From Pacificispira sp002696645 (GTDB taxonomy: Bacteria; Pseudomonadota; Alphaproteobacteria; UBA8366; Aestuariispiraceae), in contig NZ_JBLZHU010000005.1 of the NCBI RefSeq assembly GCF_048892425.1, positions 62,001-126,000 of the forward strand: a stretch of 64,000 nucleotides of DNA. The letters run 5' to 3'. Positions 36,913 to 45,579 of the stretch are shown here, piece by piece; within the stretch, counting starts at the first letter, position 1; each line of letters opens with the position of its first letter. The position numbers and the translations under genes were made by a program. Below the pieces are notes generated by a model. The model was given only the letters and a program-made list of their open reading frames with translations, was not told the origin of the DNA and did not search any database.

Positions 36913-38430
36913 TTACCGTTGGCTGGCCATCCGAATGTAACGCATCAAAGGCTTCCGCAGCGGCATCAACAGCAGCAGCAGGCAGACAAGCAACAGGCCC
37001 ACACTGACTGGTCGATCCAAAAAGACCGTCAGGTCGCCGCGTGATATGACAAGCGAGCGCCGCAGGTTTTCTTCCATCATCGGGCCCAGAATAAAGCCCA
37101 GCAGAACCGGTGCGGCATTGTAGTTCAGGCGCATTAACAGATAGCCGACCAATCCAAATACCAAGGTTACAAAGACGTCCAGCACATTATTGGCGACGCT
37201 GTAGGACCCGATGCAGATAAAGAAGATCACAACAGGATACAGGATGCGCGCAGGCACGGTGATGATCTTTACCAGCAACCCGATCAAGGGCAAATTCAGG
37301 ATCAGCAGCATAACATTGCCAATCCAGAAGCTGACAATCAGGCCCCAGAACATGGCAGGTTGCGCAGAAATGAACTGTGGCCCGGGAATGATACCGTGCA
37401 TGATCATGGCACCCAACAGGATCGCCATGACCACATCCCCTGGAATTCCCAGGCTGAGTGTCGGGATAAAAGCCGCCTGGACGGAGGCATTATTTGCGGC
37501 TTCGGGCGCAGCGACGCCTTCAAGCGCGCCAGTGCCAAACTTTTCCGGCGTGCGGCTGACCTTCTTTTCCATGGCATAGGCCATGAAGGCCGCAACGGTC
37601 GGCCCGGACCCTGGCAATGCCCCAATGATGGATCCAATCCCCGTACCACGCAGGATGGGTCCCCAAAGCCTGCGTAATTCATTGCCTCTAGGTAACATAT
37701 CGCGGAAGGAAACATGCCTGACTTCGGGGTCAGGCGCGCGCGCCCCGTTCTTGGCTTCGGCCAGTTTGGTGACAATTTCGGCGATACCAAACAGGCCCAT
37801 CGCGATGGATATCAAACTGACACCCTCGGTCAGGCCCAGAAATCCAAAGGTAAAGCGGGGGACGCCGGAATTTAAATCCAGCCCGACAATGCCCAGTACC
37901 AGACCAAAGGCCACCATAACCAGCGCTTTAAGGGTAGACCCATTCGACATGGTACAGGCCGCGATAAGGCCCAGCAGCATCACGGAAAAATATTCCGTTG
38001 AATTAAATCCTAGGGCGAAATCGGCGATGGTGGGGGCAAATCCCATAACCAGCAGCACCGCCAGCGAACTGCCGCAAAAGGACGCGACTGCATTGATGAA
38101 AAGGGCCAGCCCGGCGCGCCCGTTCTTTGTCATCGGATAGCCGTCCAGGGCCGTCACGGCGGTCGATGCTGTGCCCGGGAGGTTCAGCAGGATTGAGGTA
38201 ATAGAGCCCCCATATTGCGCGCCATAGAATATTCCCGCCAGCATGATAAGGGCGACTGTTGGGTCCAGGCCAAATGTCAAAGGAAGGGCCACGGAAATGG
38301 TGACCATTGGCCCAATGCCCGGCAGGGCCCCGACAAAGGTGCCAATCGACACGCCGATAAAACAATACAACAACGCGTCATAGGAAAACGCGGTTTCCAT
38401 TCCAAGCGCGAGATTTGACAACAGTTCCAT
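36913..38430 (-). CDS. Tripartite tricarboxylate transporter, large permease (TctA family)
   Basis: A 505-residue, roughly 12-helix permease of the TctA family. Conserved glycine-rich motifs are present (FVGALPGIGPMVTISVALPL near residue 33 and IIGALPGSGPTVAAFMAYAM near 270), as is YGGSITSILLNLPGT. It moves a carboxylate with Na+ or H+ using a periplasmic TctC protein. It lies four bases after the TctB-like gene, and the TctC-like gene is at the head of the operon. Confidence 0.93.
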   Translation of the reverse strand: MELLSNLALGMETAFSYDALLYCFIGVSIGTFVGALPGIGPMVTISVALPLTFGLDPTVALIMLAGIFYGAQYGGSITSILLNLPGTASTAVTALDGYPMTKNGRAGLALFINAVASFCGSSLAVLLVMGFAPTIADFALGFNSTEYFSVMLLGLIAACTMSNGSTLKALVMVAFGLVLGIVGLDLNSGVPRFTFGFLGLTEGVSLISIAMGLFGIAEIVTKLAEAKNGARAPDPEVRHVSFRDMLPRGNELRRLWGPILRGTGIGSIIGALPGSGPTVAAFMAYAMEKKVSRTPEKFGTGALEGVAAPEAANNASVQAAFIPTLSLGIPGDVVMAILLGAMIMHGIIPGPQFISAQPAMFWGLIVSFWIGNVMLLILNLPLIGLLVKIITVPARILYPVVIFFICIGSYSVANNVLDVFVTLVFGLVGYLLMRLNYNAAPVLLGFILGPMMEENLRRSLVISRGDLTVFLDRPVSVGLLLVCLLLLLMPLRKPLMRYIRMASQR

Positions 38431-38433
38431 GAT

Positions 38434-38907
38434 TTAACTCGTTCCCGTGAACCAGGAGATAAGATCTGGTGAAATAGGCTTGAACGGAAGTTGCAGGGCG
38501 GCAACAAACAACAGATATCCAACAACACACAGCCCGATGATCGTGCCCAACATTGTCAGGGGACGAATGCGTTCGTGATTGGCCAGTGCCGTCAGTATCA
38601 CCAGGGCCGCCGTAGCGGGGAACAGGCCGGTCGTTTCGACCAGCGCCGCAAACGCCCCGATCGCCAATGTGATCAATGCCAATCCGCGCAGATTTGGTGG
38701 TCCATCATCGCGTTTTTCCTGGCGTTCGAACAGGATTCCAATACCAAGAACGGTAATGATCACACCCAGAGACAGCGGTAGAAATCCGGGTCCAATGCGG
38801 CTCATTTTTCCAATAGACAGATCGATTCCGCTGTAGACCAGAAACAGCCCAAAAGCGATGATCACGAATGCGAATAGCACCTCGGAAAGATCGTTCTTAC
38901 GGATCAT
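38434..38907 (-). CDS. Tripartite tricarboxylate transporter, small permease (TctB family)
   Basis: A 157-residue, four-helix membrane protein of the TctB family (LFAFVIIAFGLFLVYSGIDL; RIGPGFLPLSLGVIITVLGI). The MIRKND start at 38907 is chosen over a longer frame. It sits between the TctC-like and TctA-like genes, all on the minus strand, completing the transporter. Confidence 0.88.
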   Translation of the reverse strand: MIRKNDLSEVLFAFVIIAFGLFLVYSGIDLSIGKMSRIGPGFLPLSLGVIITVLGIGILFERQEKRDDGPPNLRGLALITLAIGAFAALVETTGLFPATAALVILTALANHERIRPLTMLGTIIGLCVVGYLLFVAALQLPFKPISPDLISWFTGTS

Positions 38908-39038
38908 CAGATGCTCCAATGGGGTGAGAGATCGATGCCAGAGCATCCTGTGTTTGCCAAGGCGTACACAGAATACTCTAGCATGATATTGGTGTGCCGT
39001 GTGAACCAGCCACAGTTATTGACTGTTGGCGCGTTCTA

Positions 39039-40010
39039 TCAATCGGCCTTTGCCTTCGCGGCATCTGCAATTCCGCCCCATTTCTGAACTTCAGCAGAAA
39101 TGAAACTCTTCAAGCCGTCCAGAGGGACATCACCTTCAGTGATACCGCTGCGGGCAAAATGTTCGCGCACTTCATCGGCATTGAGTGCTGCTGTAACAGC
39201 CGCACTCAGCTTATTGGTGACATCGTCAGGCATGTTCGCCGGACCATGGATCAGCCACCATGCAATCAGGTCGAAACCGTCATAGCTATCGTTGATCGGT
39301 GGAACTTCGGGGGCGACAACGGATCCCTTGGCACCGCTTACGCCCAAGGCACGCAACTTGCCAGCTTCAACATTCTTCTTGGCGGAAACCGGATGGTTGA
39401 ACATGAAATCCACTTCGCCGGACATCACAGCAGCCAGTCCGACAGCCCCGGATTTATAGGGGACATGGATCATTTGGCCACCAGTCAGCACCTTAAGCAG
39501 TTCACCTGCCAGATGAGTGGATGTGCCATTACCGGTCGATGCGAAGGTAATGCCATCACCGGATTTGGAGCCCGCAACTAGGTCTTCCAGTGTTTGGAAT
39601 TTCGATTCTGCTCCGACAACAAGCAGTGTTGGCGTATATCCGACGAAGGAAATAGGCGTTACATCTGCTTCTGGATCATAGGGCAGATCCTTGAAGATTG
39701 ACTTGTTGATAGCAAGCGTACCGACCGTGCCCATGGCAATTGTGTAACCGTCTGGGTCCGCTTTCACAACTTCACTTGTGCCAACGCTGCCCCCGGCCCC
39801 AGCACGGTTCTCAACGACGATGGGCTGGCCCAGATTTTCCGACATAACCTTGGCGATCAGGCGGCTGACAGTATCCGTAGACGTACCGGCAGAAAATGGC
39901 ACAACCATGGTGATGGGGCGATCCGGAAATTCTGCGAATGCTGCATTCCCGACAAAGCTGGCGGACGCTATTGCGGCCACAGCAAGGACTTTCTTAAATA
40001 CGTGTTTCAT
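39039..40010 (-). CDS. Tripartite tricarboxylate transporter substrate-binding protein (TctC/Bug family)
   Basis: A 323-residue periplasmic protein. The start at 40010 is supported by GGAGGAAAT just upstream and by a clear Sec signal (MKHVFKKVLAVAAIASASFV, cleaved after AFA). The mature start EFPDRPITMVVPFSAGTSTD and VENRAGAGGSVGTSEVVKA are diagnostic of Bug proteins, which bind carboxylates or amides. It is first in the tctCBA-type operon and faces the FAH-family gene across a 248-base promoter region. Confidence 0.93.
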   Translation of the reverse strand: MKHVFKKVLAVAAIASASFVGNAAFAEFPDRPITMVVPFSAGTSTDTVSRLIAKVMSENLGQPIVVENRAGAGGSVGTSEVVKADPDGYTIAMGTVGTLAINKSIFKDLPYDPEADVTPISFVGYTPTLLVVGAESKFQTLEDLVAGSKSGDGITFASTGNGTSTHLAGELLKVLTGGQMIHVPYKSGAVGLAAVMSGEVDFMFNHPVSAKKNVEAGKLRALGVSGAKGSVVAPEVPPINDSYDGFDLIAWWLIHGPANMPDDVTNKLSAAVTAALNADEVREHFARSGITEGDVPLDGLKSFISAEVQKWGGIADAAKAKAD

Positions 40011-40144
40011 ATTTCCTCCCTTTGGAATCCCCAACATGTTTGAAAAACCAATTGGTGACTTCCTTGTTGGCACTGTTGTTTTACGGCCAAACCGAAGCCC
40101 GCCGCTGATGCAAACAATATTGGAGGCATTGCGGGAGTCAATAA

Positions 40145-40174
40145 AAAATCGATATTTTGTTTTATATTGATTTT
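40145..40174. promoter_or_regulatory. AT-rich palindrome in the tct/FAH divergent promoter
   Basis: Arms AAAATCGATAT and ATATTGATTTT (10 of 11 pairs) are separated by 8 bases, between the divergent transporter and hydrolase genes. It is a reasonable operator for the GntR protein encoded at 41209-41910. Confidence 0.45.
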
Positions 40175-40258
40175 ATTGTGTTCATCGTTATTTTCAAATA
40201 CCTCAGTTCCAGGTTGGCAAGTGCCTTGTCGACTTTATTCAAATTTCAGTGAGGGCAA

Positions 40259-41128
40259 ATGCGCTACGTAACGTATAAAAAAGAGGGAGCGCCACGGCTT
40301 GGCGCACTTACAGATAATGGAATCATCGACATTCAGACACTGGTGCCAGAGGCCCCGGCAACCTTGCGCGGATTGATTGCTGCCGATGCATCCATGCGGG
40401 ACCGGGTTGCCAGCGCCGTTGCCGGCGCGCCGAACGGGGATTGCCTGCCCTTGGCGGATTGTCTCCTGCTGCCCCCTGTTACGGACCCGGGTAAGATCAT
40501 CTGTCTTGGATTGAATTATGCAGATCACGCCAAGGAAGGCGGCCATGCCATTCCCGACTATCCTGCCATGTTCCTGCGGTGTACCACGTCCATGATTGGT
40601 CCCAATGACCCTATGATCCTGCCTGTCTGTTCTGAACAACTGGACTGGGAAGCAGAATTAACAATCGTGATTGGCAAACGATGCCGTCATGTCAAGAAAA
40701 GCGACGCAGCATCGGTTATCTTTGGATATACTGCGATGAATGATGGCAGTATCCGTGAATATCAGCGTAAATCAGCACAATGGACGGCGGGCAAGAATTT
40801 TGATGGTACCGGCGCATTGGGTCCCTGTGTGGTCACGGCAGATGAATTGCCGGCCGCTGCCAGTGGCCTTAAAATTCAGACGCGCCTGAATGGGACTGTG
40901 ATGCAAAGCTCTAACACCGATCAAATGATCTTTGATGCTTTCCGAACCGTTGAGATTCTGTCTGAAATCATGACACTGGAGCCAGGCGATCTGATTGCCA
41001 TGGGAACGCCCAGTGGCGTCGGGCATGCAAGGCGCCCCCAGGTTTGGATGAAGGCTGGTGACCGGGTTGAAGTTGAGATTGAAAATATCGGCCTGCTGTC
41101 CAACCCGATTGTTGCAGAGCAGGTTTAG
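40259..41128 (+). CDS. Fumarylacetoacetate hydrolase (FAH) family enzyme
   Basis: A 289-residue FAH-family enzyme with the usual small N-terminal domain (RYVTYKKEGAPRLGALTDNG) and the metal-binding core: ICLGLNYADHAKE, DWEAELTIVIGKRCRH, FGYTAMNDGSIREYQ and GDLIAMGTPSGVGHA. Members act as acylpyruvate hydrolases, oxaloacetate decarboxylases or ureidoglycolate lyases, and the sequence does not decide between these. Divergent from a Tct carboxylate transporter, it probably processes the imported keto or hydroxy acid. A GntR gene follows 80 bases downstream. Confidence 0.9.
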   Translation: MRYVTYKKEGAPRLGALTDNGIIDIQTLVPEAPATLRGLIAADASMRDRVASAVAGAPNGDCLPLADCLLLPPVTDPGKIICLGLNYADHAKEGGHAIPDYPAMFLRCTTSMIGPNDPMILPVCSEQLDWEAELTIVIGKRCRHVKKSDAASVIFGYTAMNDGSIREYQRKSAQWTAGKNFDGTGALGPCVVTADELPAAASGLKIQTRLNGTVMQSSNTDQMIFDAFRTVEILSEIMTLEPGDLIAMGTPSGVGHARRPQVWMKAGDRVEVEIENIGLLSNPIVAEQV

Positions 41129-41208
41129 ACCAAACCAGTTTATCGCATAAGGGTAAGAGTGAGTGAGAGTATCGCGGTGGTATCAACCAGGCTGAAAGGA
41201 TAGGCCTT

Positions 41209-41910
41209 ATGGCTACGACGACGGATGAAAGCCGGTTCCGCTCCAGGACCAGTGAGACGTTCACGCGTATCCGAGAGGATGTCATCAGCGGTAAATTTGC
41301 GCCGGGTACCAAGCTGAAGATTGAGGAAATAGCCCGTGCGCTGGATGTCGGTGCGACACCGGTGCGCGAGGCCCTCAGTTCACTGTCTTCCGATGGTCTT
41401 GTGGTGCGACAGGATCAGCGCGGCTTTCGGGTCGCAGAAATCAGCGCCAGCGAATTTGGAGAGTTGTTGGATATTCGCTGTCTGGTCGAAGAACGGGCGT
41501 TGCGACTGGCAATTGAACGCGGTGAGGCGGATTGGGTGGAAGGCATCGTGCTGGCGCGGCATCGTCTGAAATCCTCGTCACGCAGCGGTGAATTCGACCT
41601 GGAATGGGAGCGGTGTCACAAAAGCTTTCACATAGCGCTGATTGCTGCTTGCGGTTCCAGCATCTTGCTGCGGCTGTGCAATCAATTCTTTGATGAAAAC
41701 AACCGCTATCGCAGCATTGCCCGCACCAGCAGTTCAGACAGTCGTGATGTCGGCTGTGAACATGAAGCAATCACGGACGCCGTTCTGGCGCGTGATGCGG
41801 ATCTGGCTGTAACGCTGCTGCTGCAGCATTACCGGCGCACCGGCAAGATGTTGCAGGACGCCCTGATTAGCAAAGCCCAATCGAGCCTGTCGGATGCGGG
41901 CACCTCATAA
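41209..41910 (+). CDS. GntR-family regulator (FadR/FCD subgroup)
   Basis: A 233-residue regulator with an N-terminal winged helix (TRIREDVISGKFAPGTKLKI, ALDVGATPVREALSSLSSDG) and a C-terminal all-helical FCD domain that usually binds a carboxylate through a metal (FGELLDIRCLVEERALRLAI; HKSFHIALIAACGS; CEHEAITDAVLARDA). It likely represses the flanking transporter and hydrolase genes until their carboxylate substrate appears. Twelve bases separate it from the deacetylase gene downstream. Confidence 0.9.
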   Translation: MATTTDESRFRSRTSETFTRIREDVISGKFAPGTKLKIEEIARALDVGATPVREALSSLSSDGLVVRQDQRGFRVAEISASEFGELLDIRCLVEERALRLAIERGEADWVEGIVLARHRLKSSSRSGEFDLEWERCHKSFHIALIAACGSSILLRLCNQFFDENNRYRSIARTSSSDSRDVGCEHEAITDAVLARDADLAVTLLLQHYRRTGKMLQDALISKAQSSLSDAGTS

Positions 41911-41922
41911 GGGAGAGTATGA

Positions 41923-42573
41923 ATGGCCCGTCGCCTGACCTATACGTTTGACAATGGACCCTGGCCGGGAACGACCGAACGCTTGCTGGATTTCCTTGCT
42001 GAGCGGGAGATCAAGGCGACTTTCTTTGTGGTCGGGGAGCGCTTGCAGGACCCCGAGTCCCGACGCCTGACGGTGCGGGCCTGGCAGGAAGGCCATTGGA
42101 TTGGCAATCACACATTGACCCATACAACGCCGCTGGGTCGCGATGGCGACAGGGCGCGGGTTGAACGCGAAATTGGTGAAACCGAGAAATTGCTGGGCGA
42201 TATGGCACATCCCAGAAAGTTCTTTCGCCCGAATGGCAGCGGGTCCCTGGGATCCCATATCCTAAGCCCCGATGCGCGGGATTTTCTGGTCGAAAACAAA
42301 TATACGATGGTCACCTGGAACAGTGTTCCCAAGGATTGGATCGACCCGCATCGCGACTGGCTGGACCGGGCTAAACAGGATCTTGAGACCCTGGACTGGC
42401 CGTTGCTGGTGCTGCATGACAAATTCATTGGCGATATGGTGGATACCCTCGCACAGTTCCATGATCACCTTTTGGATCAGGGGGTAGAGGTCACACAGGA
42501 TTTCGATCCCACCTATCTGCCGATCGATCAGGGCGTCACCCGACCCGACCTTGCAGACCTGGTCAGCGCCTAG
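41923..42573 (+). CDS. Polysaccharide deacetylase (NodB-domain) family protein
   Basis: A 216-residue NodB-fold hydrolase of carbohydrate esterase family 4 type. Motif 1 reads TFDNGPW rather than TFDDGP, so the second Asp, usually a metal ligand, is Asn; motif 2, NHTLTH, is intact, and RPNGSGS occupies motif 3. No signal peptide is seen, so it is probably cytoplasmic and acts on a small amide, in keeping with the catabolic operon, rather than on a wall polymer. The stop TAG overlaps the outer arm of the inverted-repeat element that follows. Confidence 0.82.
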   Translation: MARRLTYTFDNGPWPGTTERLLDFLAEREIKATFFVVGERLQDPESRRLTVRAWQEGHWIGNHTLTHTTPLGRDGDRARVEREIGETEKLLGDMAHPRKFFRPNGSGSLGSHILSPDARDFLVENKYTMVTWNSVPKDWIDPHRDWLDRAKQDLETLDWPLLVLHDKFIGDMVDTLAQFHDHLLDQGVEVTQDFDPTYLPIDQGVTRPDLADLVSA

Positions 42574-42833
42574 TGTGGTGCGCGATTATTTGGAATCACC
42601 AGGATCTCTTTATCGGCCTGTCGGCTAGAAGAGAGCGTGCAGGCGATGTGGTTCATCGTCCAGCGCTCTCGACGCCGTCCGACGGGCCGATAAAGGGACC
42701 AAAGGCGCTGTTTGCGGCGCTCCGGGCCGCGTCGCCTTCCGCTTGCGATGCCCCGCATCGCTTCGCGAAACGCTCCTAACCGGAGCACCGCAAACAGCGT
42801 CCTGGTCGATCCCAAATAACCGCGCACCACACT
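42572..42833. repeat. 262-bp element able to fold into a three-way junction
   Basis: The ends pair (42572-42604 with 42801-42833, about 30 of 33 bases). Between them lie two independent arms. Arm B has 42605-42624 pairing with 42679-42698 (18 of 20) and an inner stem GAGAGCG/CGCTCTC. Arm C has 42705-42725 pairing with 42780-42800 (19 of 21) and a perfect inner hairpin GCGATGC-CCC-GCATCGC. Compensated or wobble-type differences are common in the stems. It lies between two convergent genes and has no convincing reading frame. A non-autonomous mobile repeat, a bidirectional terminator or a structured RNA are all possible. Confidence 0.8.
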
Positions 42834-42834
42834 G

Positions 42835-42848
42835 GAGCAAATTTGCTC
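42835..42848. repeat. Perfect 14-bp palindrome GAGCAAATTTGCTC
   Basis: GAGCAAATTTGCTC directly abuts the outer end of the inverted-repeat element and touches the stop codon of the convergent glutamate-synthase-like gene. It has no loop, so it is more like a protein site or element boundary than a terminator. Confidence 0.5.
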
Positions 42849-44419
42849 TAGCGAAAGCTTTCCGGATTGGCGGCGCGCCAGGGCTTTGCATAGTCTTCGG
42901 GGCAACCCTCTTTCAGCAACTGGCCTTTTTCCAGTCGGGCCAGCAATGCGCCGCTGAAATGGGCTTCGCGGAAATTGATCATGGTAAAGGTGATTTCATG
43001 GGGGCTTTTTAGACCCATGGCGCCGATCATTTCGGCAAATCCATACAGCGTATTGCGGTGGAAATTTGCCACACGCACTGATTTGTCACCGACATTCAGA
43101 CCGGCCTGGCGCAACTTATCCTGCGTTGCGACGCCCGTTGGGCATTTATTTGTGTGACAGGCGCGCGCCTGGATACAGCCAATTGCAAACATGAAGCCGC
43201 GCGCGGAATTGCACCAATCCGCCCCCAATGCCATGGCTTGCGTCATATCGGCACCCGATACGATCTTGCCGCTGGCCCCAACGCGGATCTTGTCGCGAAT
43301 GCCCGCCCCGATCAGGGTCATATTCGCGAAATGAAGGCCATCGCGCAGGGGCAGGCCAACACTGTTTGCAAATTCAACAGGGGCGGCCCCAGTGCCGCCT
43401 TCCTTGCCATCGATAACGATGAAATCAGGATAGACATCACTTTTGATCATCGCCTTCACGATGGCCATGAATTCATGCTTGTGGCCAATGCACAATTTGA
43501 ACCCGACCGGCTTTCCGCCAGACAAGTCCCTCAGCCGGGCCACGAAAGCAATCAGCCCCATCGGGGTGTCAAAGGCCGAATGCGATGCGGGGGAGATACA
43601 GTCCACCCCCTCCGGCACGCCGCGGGCCTCGGCAATCTCTGCATTGACCTTGGGGCCGGGCAACATGCCGCCATGCCCTGGCTTTGCGCCCTGGGATAGC
43701 TTGATTTCTATCATCTTGACCTGGGGATCCTGGGCCACTGTCTGAAACTTGGCCGGGTCGAAATGCCCGTCATCGGTGCGACAGCCAAAATAGCCCGACC
43801 CGATCTCCCAGATGATATCACCGCCATTCTGTCGGTGATAGCGCGACAGTCCACCCTCACCGGTATCATGGGCGAATGAGCCCAGCTTGGCCCCGCGGTT
43901 CAGGGCGGAAATGGCATTGCCGCTCAGCGACCCGAAGCTCATCGCGGATATGTTCAGGATGGAACTGCTATAGGGCTGAAGACACCGATCCCCCCCGATG
44001 CGGACCCGCAAGGTGCTGACATCGACATGCTCTGGTTTCAGGGAATGGCTGAAAAAGGAATATCCTGAACTATACACATCCTGCTGCGTCCCAAAGGGGA
44101 TGGTTTGCAGTTGGTTCTTTGCGCGCTGATAAACCAGCGACCGTTGTTCGCGGCTGAAGGGAAAGGAATCGCCATCGCTTTCAATAAGATACTGGCGAAT
44201 TTCCGGGCGTATCCCTTCAAACAGCCAGCGCATATGGGAAATGATCGGATAGTTCCGCCACAAAGTGTGGCGCGTCTGCAGCAGGTCAAATATCCCCAGC
44301 GCCAGCAGCGGCAGGGAAACGGCGGCGATCCAATATCCGGGAAACCAATCCCCCAGAACCATACCCACCCCGACCATCGCGCCGCTCAAGGACACAAACA
44401 ACGTAAAAAATCTGCTCAT
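42848..44419 (-). CDS. FMN-binding glutamate-synthase family protein with N-terminal membrane anchor
   Basis: A 523-residue protein carrying the FMN-binding catalytic barrel of glutamate synthase without the amidotransferase domain. Two hydrophobic stretches (about residues 5-23 and 27-45) suggest membrane attachment. Conserved parts include SAMSFGSLSGNAISALNRGA, IEIKLSQGAKPGHGGMLPG, VIDGKEGGTGAAPVEFANSV and the 3Fe-4S cysteine cluster region CIQARACHTNKCPTGVATQ. Such stand-alone proteins occur widely, and relatives include N-methylglutamate synthase subunits and archaeal-type GltS domains. No partner subunit is adjacent, so the reaction remains uncertain. Confidence 0.85.
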   Translation of the reverse strand: MSRFFTLFVSLSGAMVGVGMVLGDWFPGYWIAAVSLPLLALGIFDLLQTRHTLWRNYPIISHMRWLFEGIRPEIRQYLIESDGDSFPFSREQRSLVYQRAKNQLQTIPFGTQQDVYSSGYSFFSHSLKPEHVDVSTLRVRIGGDRCLQPYSSSILNISAMSFGSLSGNAISALNRGAKLGSFAHDTGEGGLSRYHRQNGGDIIWEIGSGYFGCRTDDGHFDPAKFQTVAQDPQVKMIEIKLSQGAKPGHGGMLPGPKVNAEIAEARGVPEGVDCISPASHSAFDTPMGLIAFVARLRDLSGGKPVGFKLCIGHKHEFMAIVKAMIKSDVYPDFIVIDGKEGGTGAAPVEFANSVGLPLRDGLHFANMTLIGAGIRDKIRVGASGKIVSGADMTQAMALGADWCNSARGFMFAIGCIQARACHTNKCPTGVATQDKLRQAGLNVGDKSVRVANFHRNTLYGFAEMIGAMGLKSPHEITFTMINFREAHFSGALLARLEKGQLLKEGCPEDYAKPWRAANPESFR

Positions 44420-44480
44420 CCTGAAATGCTTTCTAAAAAAGGAAGATGTTCAAAAAAACGCCCCTTATGCATAGCGCACA

Positions 44481-44520
44481 AGCCCGCACCCCCAGGCCCG
44501 CACCCCCAGGCCCGCACCCC
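44481..44520. repeat. Short tandem repeat, three copies of AGGCCCGCACCCCC
   Basis: A 14-bp unit occurs three times in tandem (the first copy lacks one G, the last one C) upstream of the glutamate-synthase-like gene. It is likely prone to copy-number slippage; no function is evident. Confidence 0.75.
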
Positions 44521-44697
44521 TACGCCAAACCGTACGACAGTCGGCTGACCCTCAGCAAGATGGATTCTAAGCGGCGAGGAGGGGCGAGTGGAGGTCGTTC
44601 TAGGACAAATATTCTATTGGTGTGAAGCAAAAACACATTGAATATTATAAATTTTCTTATAATACTCTAAGTATAGATATGATAAGAAAGAATAAAC

Positions 44698-45198
44698 ATG
44701 ATGATTCAATCTACAGATATTATTGCGGGCGTTGCGATTGTAACGTCCGTCATTACATTTCTTTGGGGGTTTAAAAAAAGCAAAATACTGAACTCTCAAA
44801 CTGAATGGTATCGTATTTGGGCCTCGGACTTTCTTCAGCAAGCTAACAGTTTTAACCGACTTGCGAACGAAATTACCGTTGGTATAAGTTTATGGAATAA
44901 CTTGAACAATGAAGGTAAATCGGACGATGCCGAGAAGAAACTTGAAGAGATAACACGCTCTATAACTGAGATCAGTTTTTATGAGTGGGAGTTAAGAAAG
45001 TATAGCCAGTTTGCTCCCCGAAATGCAGATAAATTTTGTCAGTGTGCAGATAAACTTTTTAAATCATTAAGTGAATTGATTAATTATTGTAAAAATCCGA
45101 AACGTGAGGGGTCATTTAATTTGGAAGAAATAAGAACAGCTCAATTTTTATATAGCAAAGCTTCGCGTGATCTACATAAAGAGCTTTTGGGATTGTAA
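44698..45198 (+). CDS. Unrecognised AT-rich orphan with one N-terminal membrane helix
   Basis: A 166-residue protein I do not recognise. A single hydrophobic helix covers about residues 5-25 (STDIIAGVAIVTSVITFLWG). The rest is polar and probably helical (LNNEGKSDDAEKKLEEITRS), with three Cys near the C-terminal third. Base composition is markedly AT-rich (TTTTTATATAGC, AATTTGG and similar throughout), unlike the GC-richer genes on both sides, and its flanks are also AT-rich, so horizontal acquisition is likely. No ribosome site stands out, although AAGAAAG lies close before the ATG. The length and lack of overlapping alternative frames favour a real gene. Confidence 0.6.
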   Translation: MMIQSTDIIAGVAIVTSVITFLWGFKKSKILNSQTEWYRIWASDFLQQANSFNRLANEITVGISLWNNLNNEGKSDDAEKKLEEITRSITEISFYEWELRKYSQFAPRNADKFCQCADKLFKSLSELINYCKNPKREGSFNLEEIRTAQFLYSKASRDLHKELLGL

Positions 45199-45579
45199 CT
45201 TGCAAATTTATGAACTTTCTAGAAGTTTCGGCAAATAAACACGCATCAAAGTTTTTGGTATCACTCGAGCTTATCAAGTGTTTGATTTCAATAATAAAGT
45301 TGTTTGTCGGTAAGAATTAGCGGAGAGGGTGGTATATGACTCAGCCCTATAAAAATAATGCGATTCCGATTTACTAAGTAACCCGTGAACAGAGAAAAGG
45401 TACTGATCGCTGGTCCAGGAAAGCAACGGATTTCGTGCAACGTTTGCCGCCGCCTATATAACACAAATTCCTAGTCTAGGGGGCTGACCTTTTTAAGGAA
45501 CGATGCTCCAGAAGGATCATGCAAGCACCCAATTGGTCGAATGAACGCCAAGCCTAAAACAGGATTGGATTGCTTGATC
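45199..45579. other. Gene-free interval downstream of the AT-rich orphan
   Basis: About 380 bases without a supported gene, RNA or repeat. The first 150 bases share the AT-rich composition of the orphan gene; the rest returns gradually to local composition, consistent with the edge of an inserted segment. Confidence 0.5.

Noticed and set aside
42570..42905. Open reading frames on both strands across the inverted-repeat element
   Set aside because: They follow the symmetric stems, are mirror-like on the two strands, lack recognisable protein features and overlap the end of the glutamate-synthase-like gene.
44698..45198. Calling the AT-rich orphan a known toxin or defence protein
   Set aside because: No catalytic motif or family signature could be identified; only composition and a membrane helix are visible.
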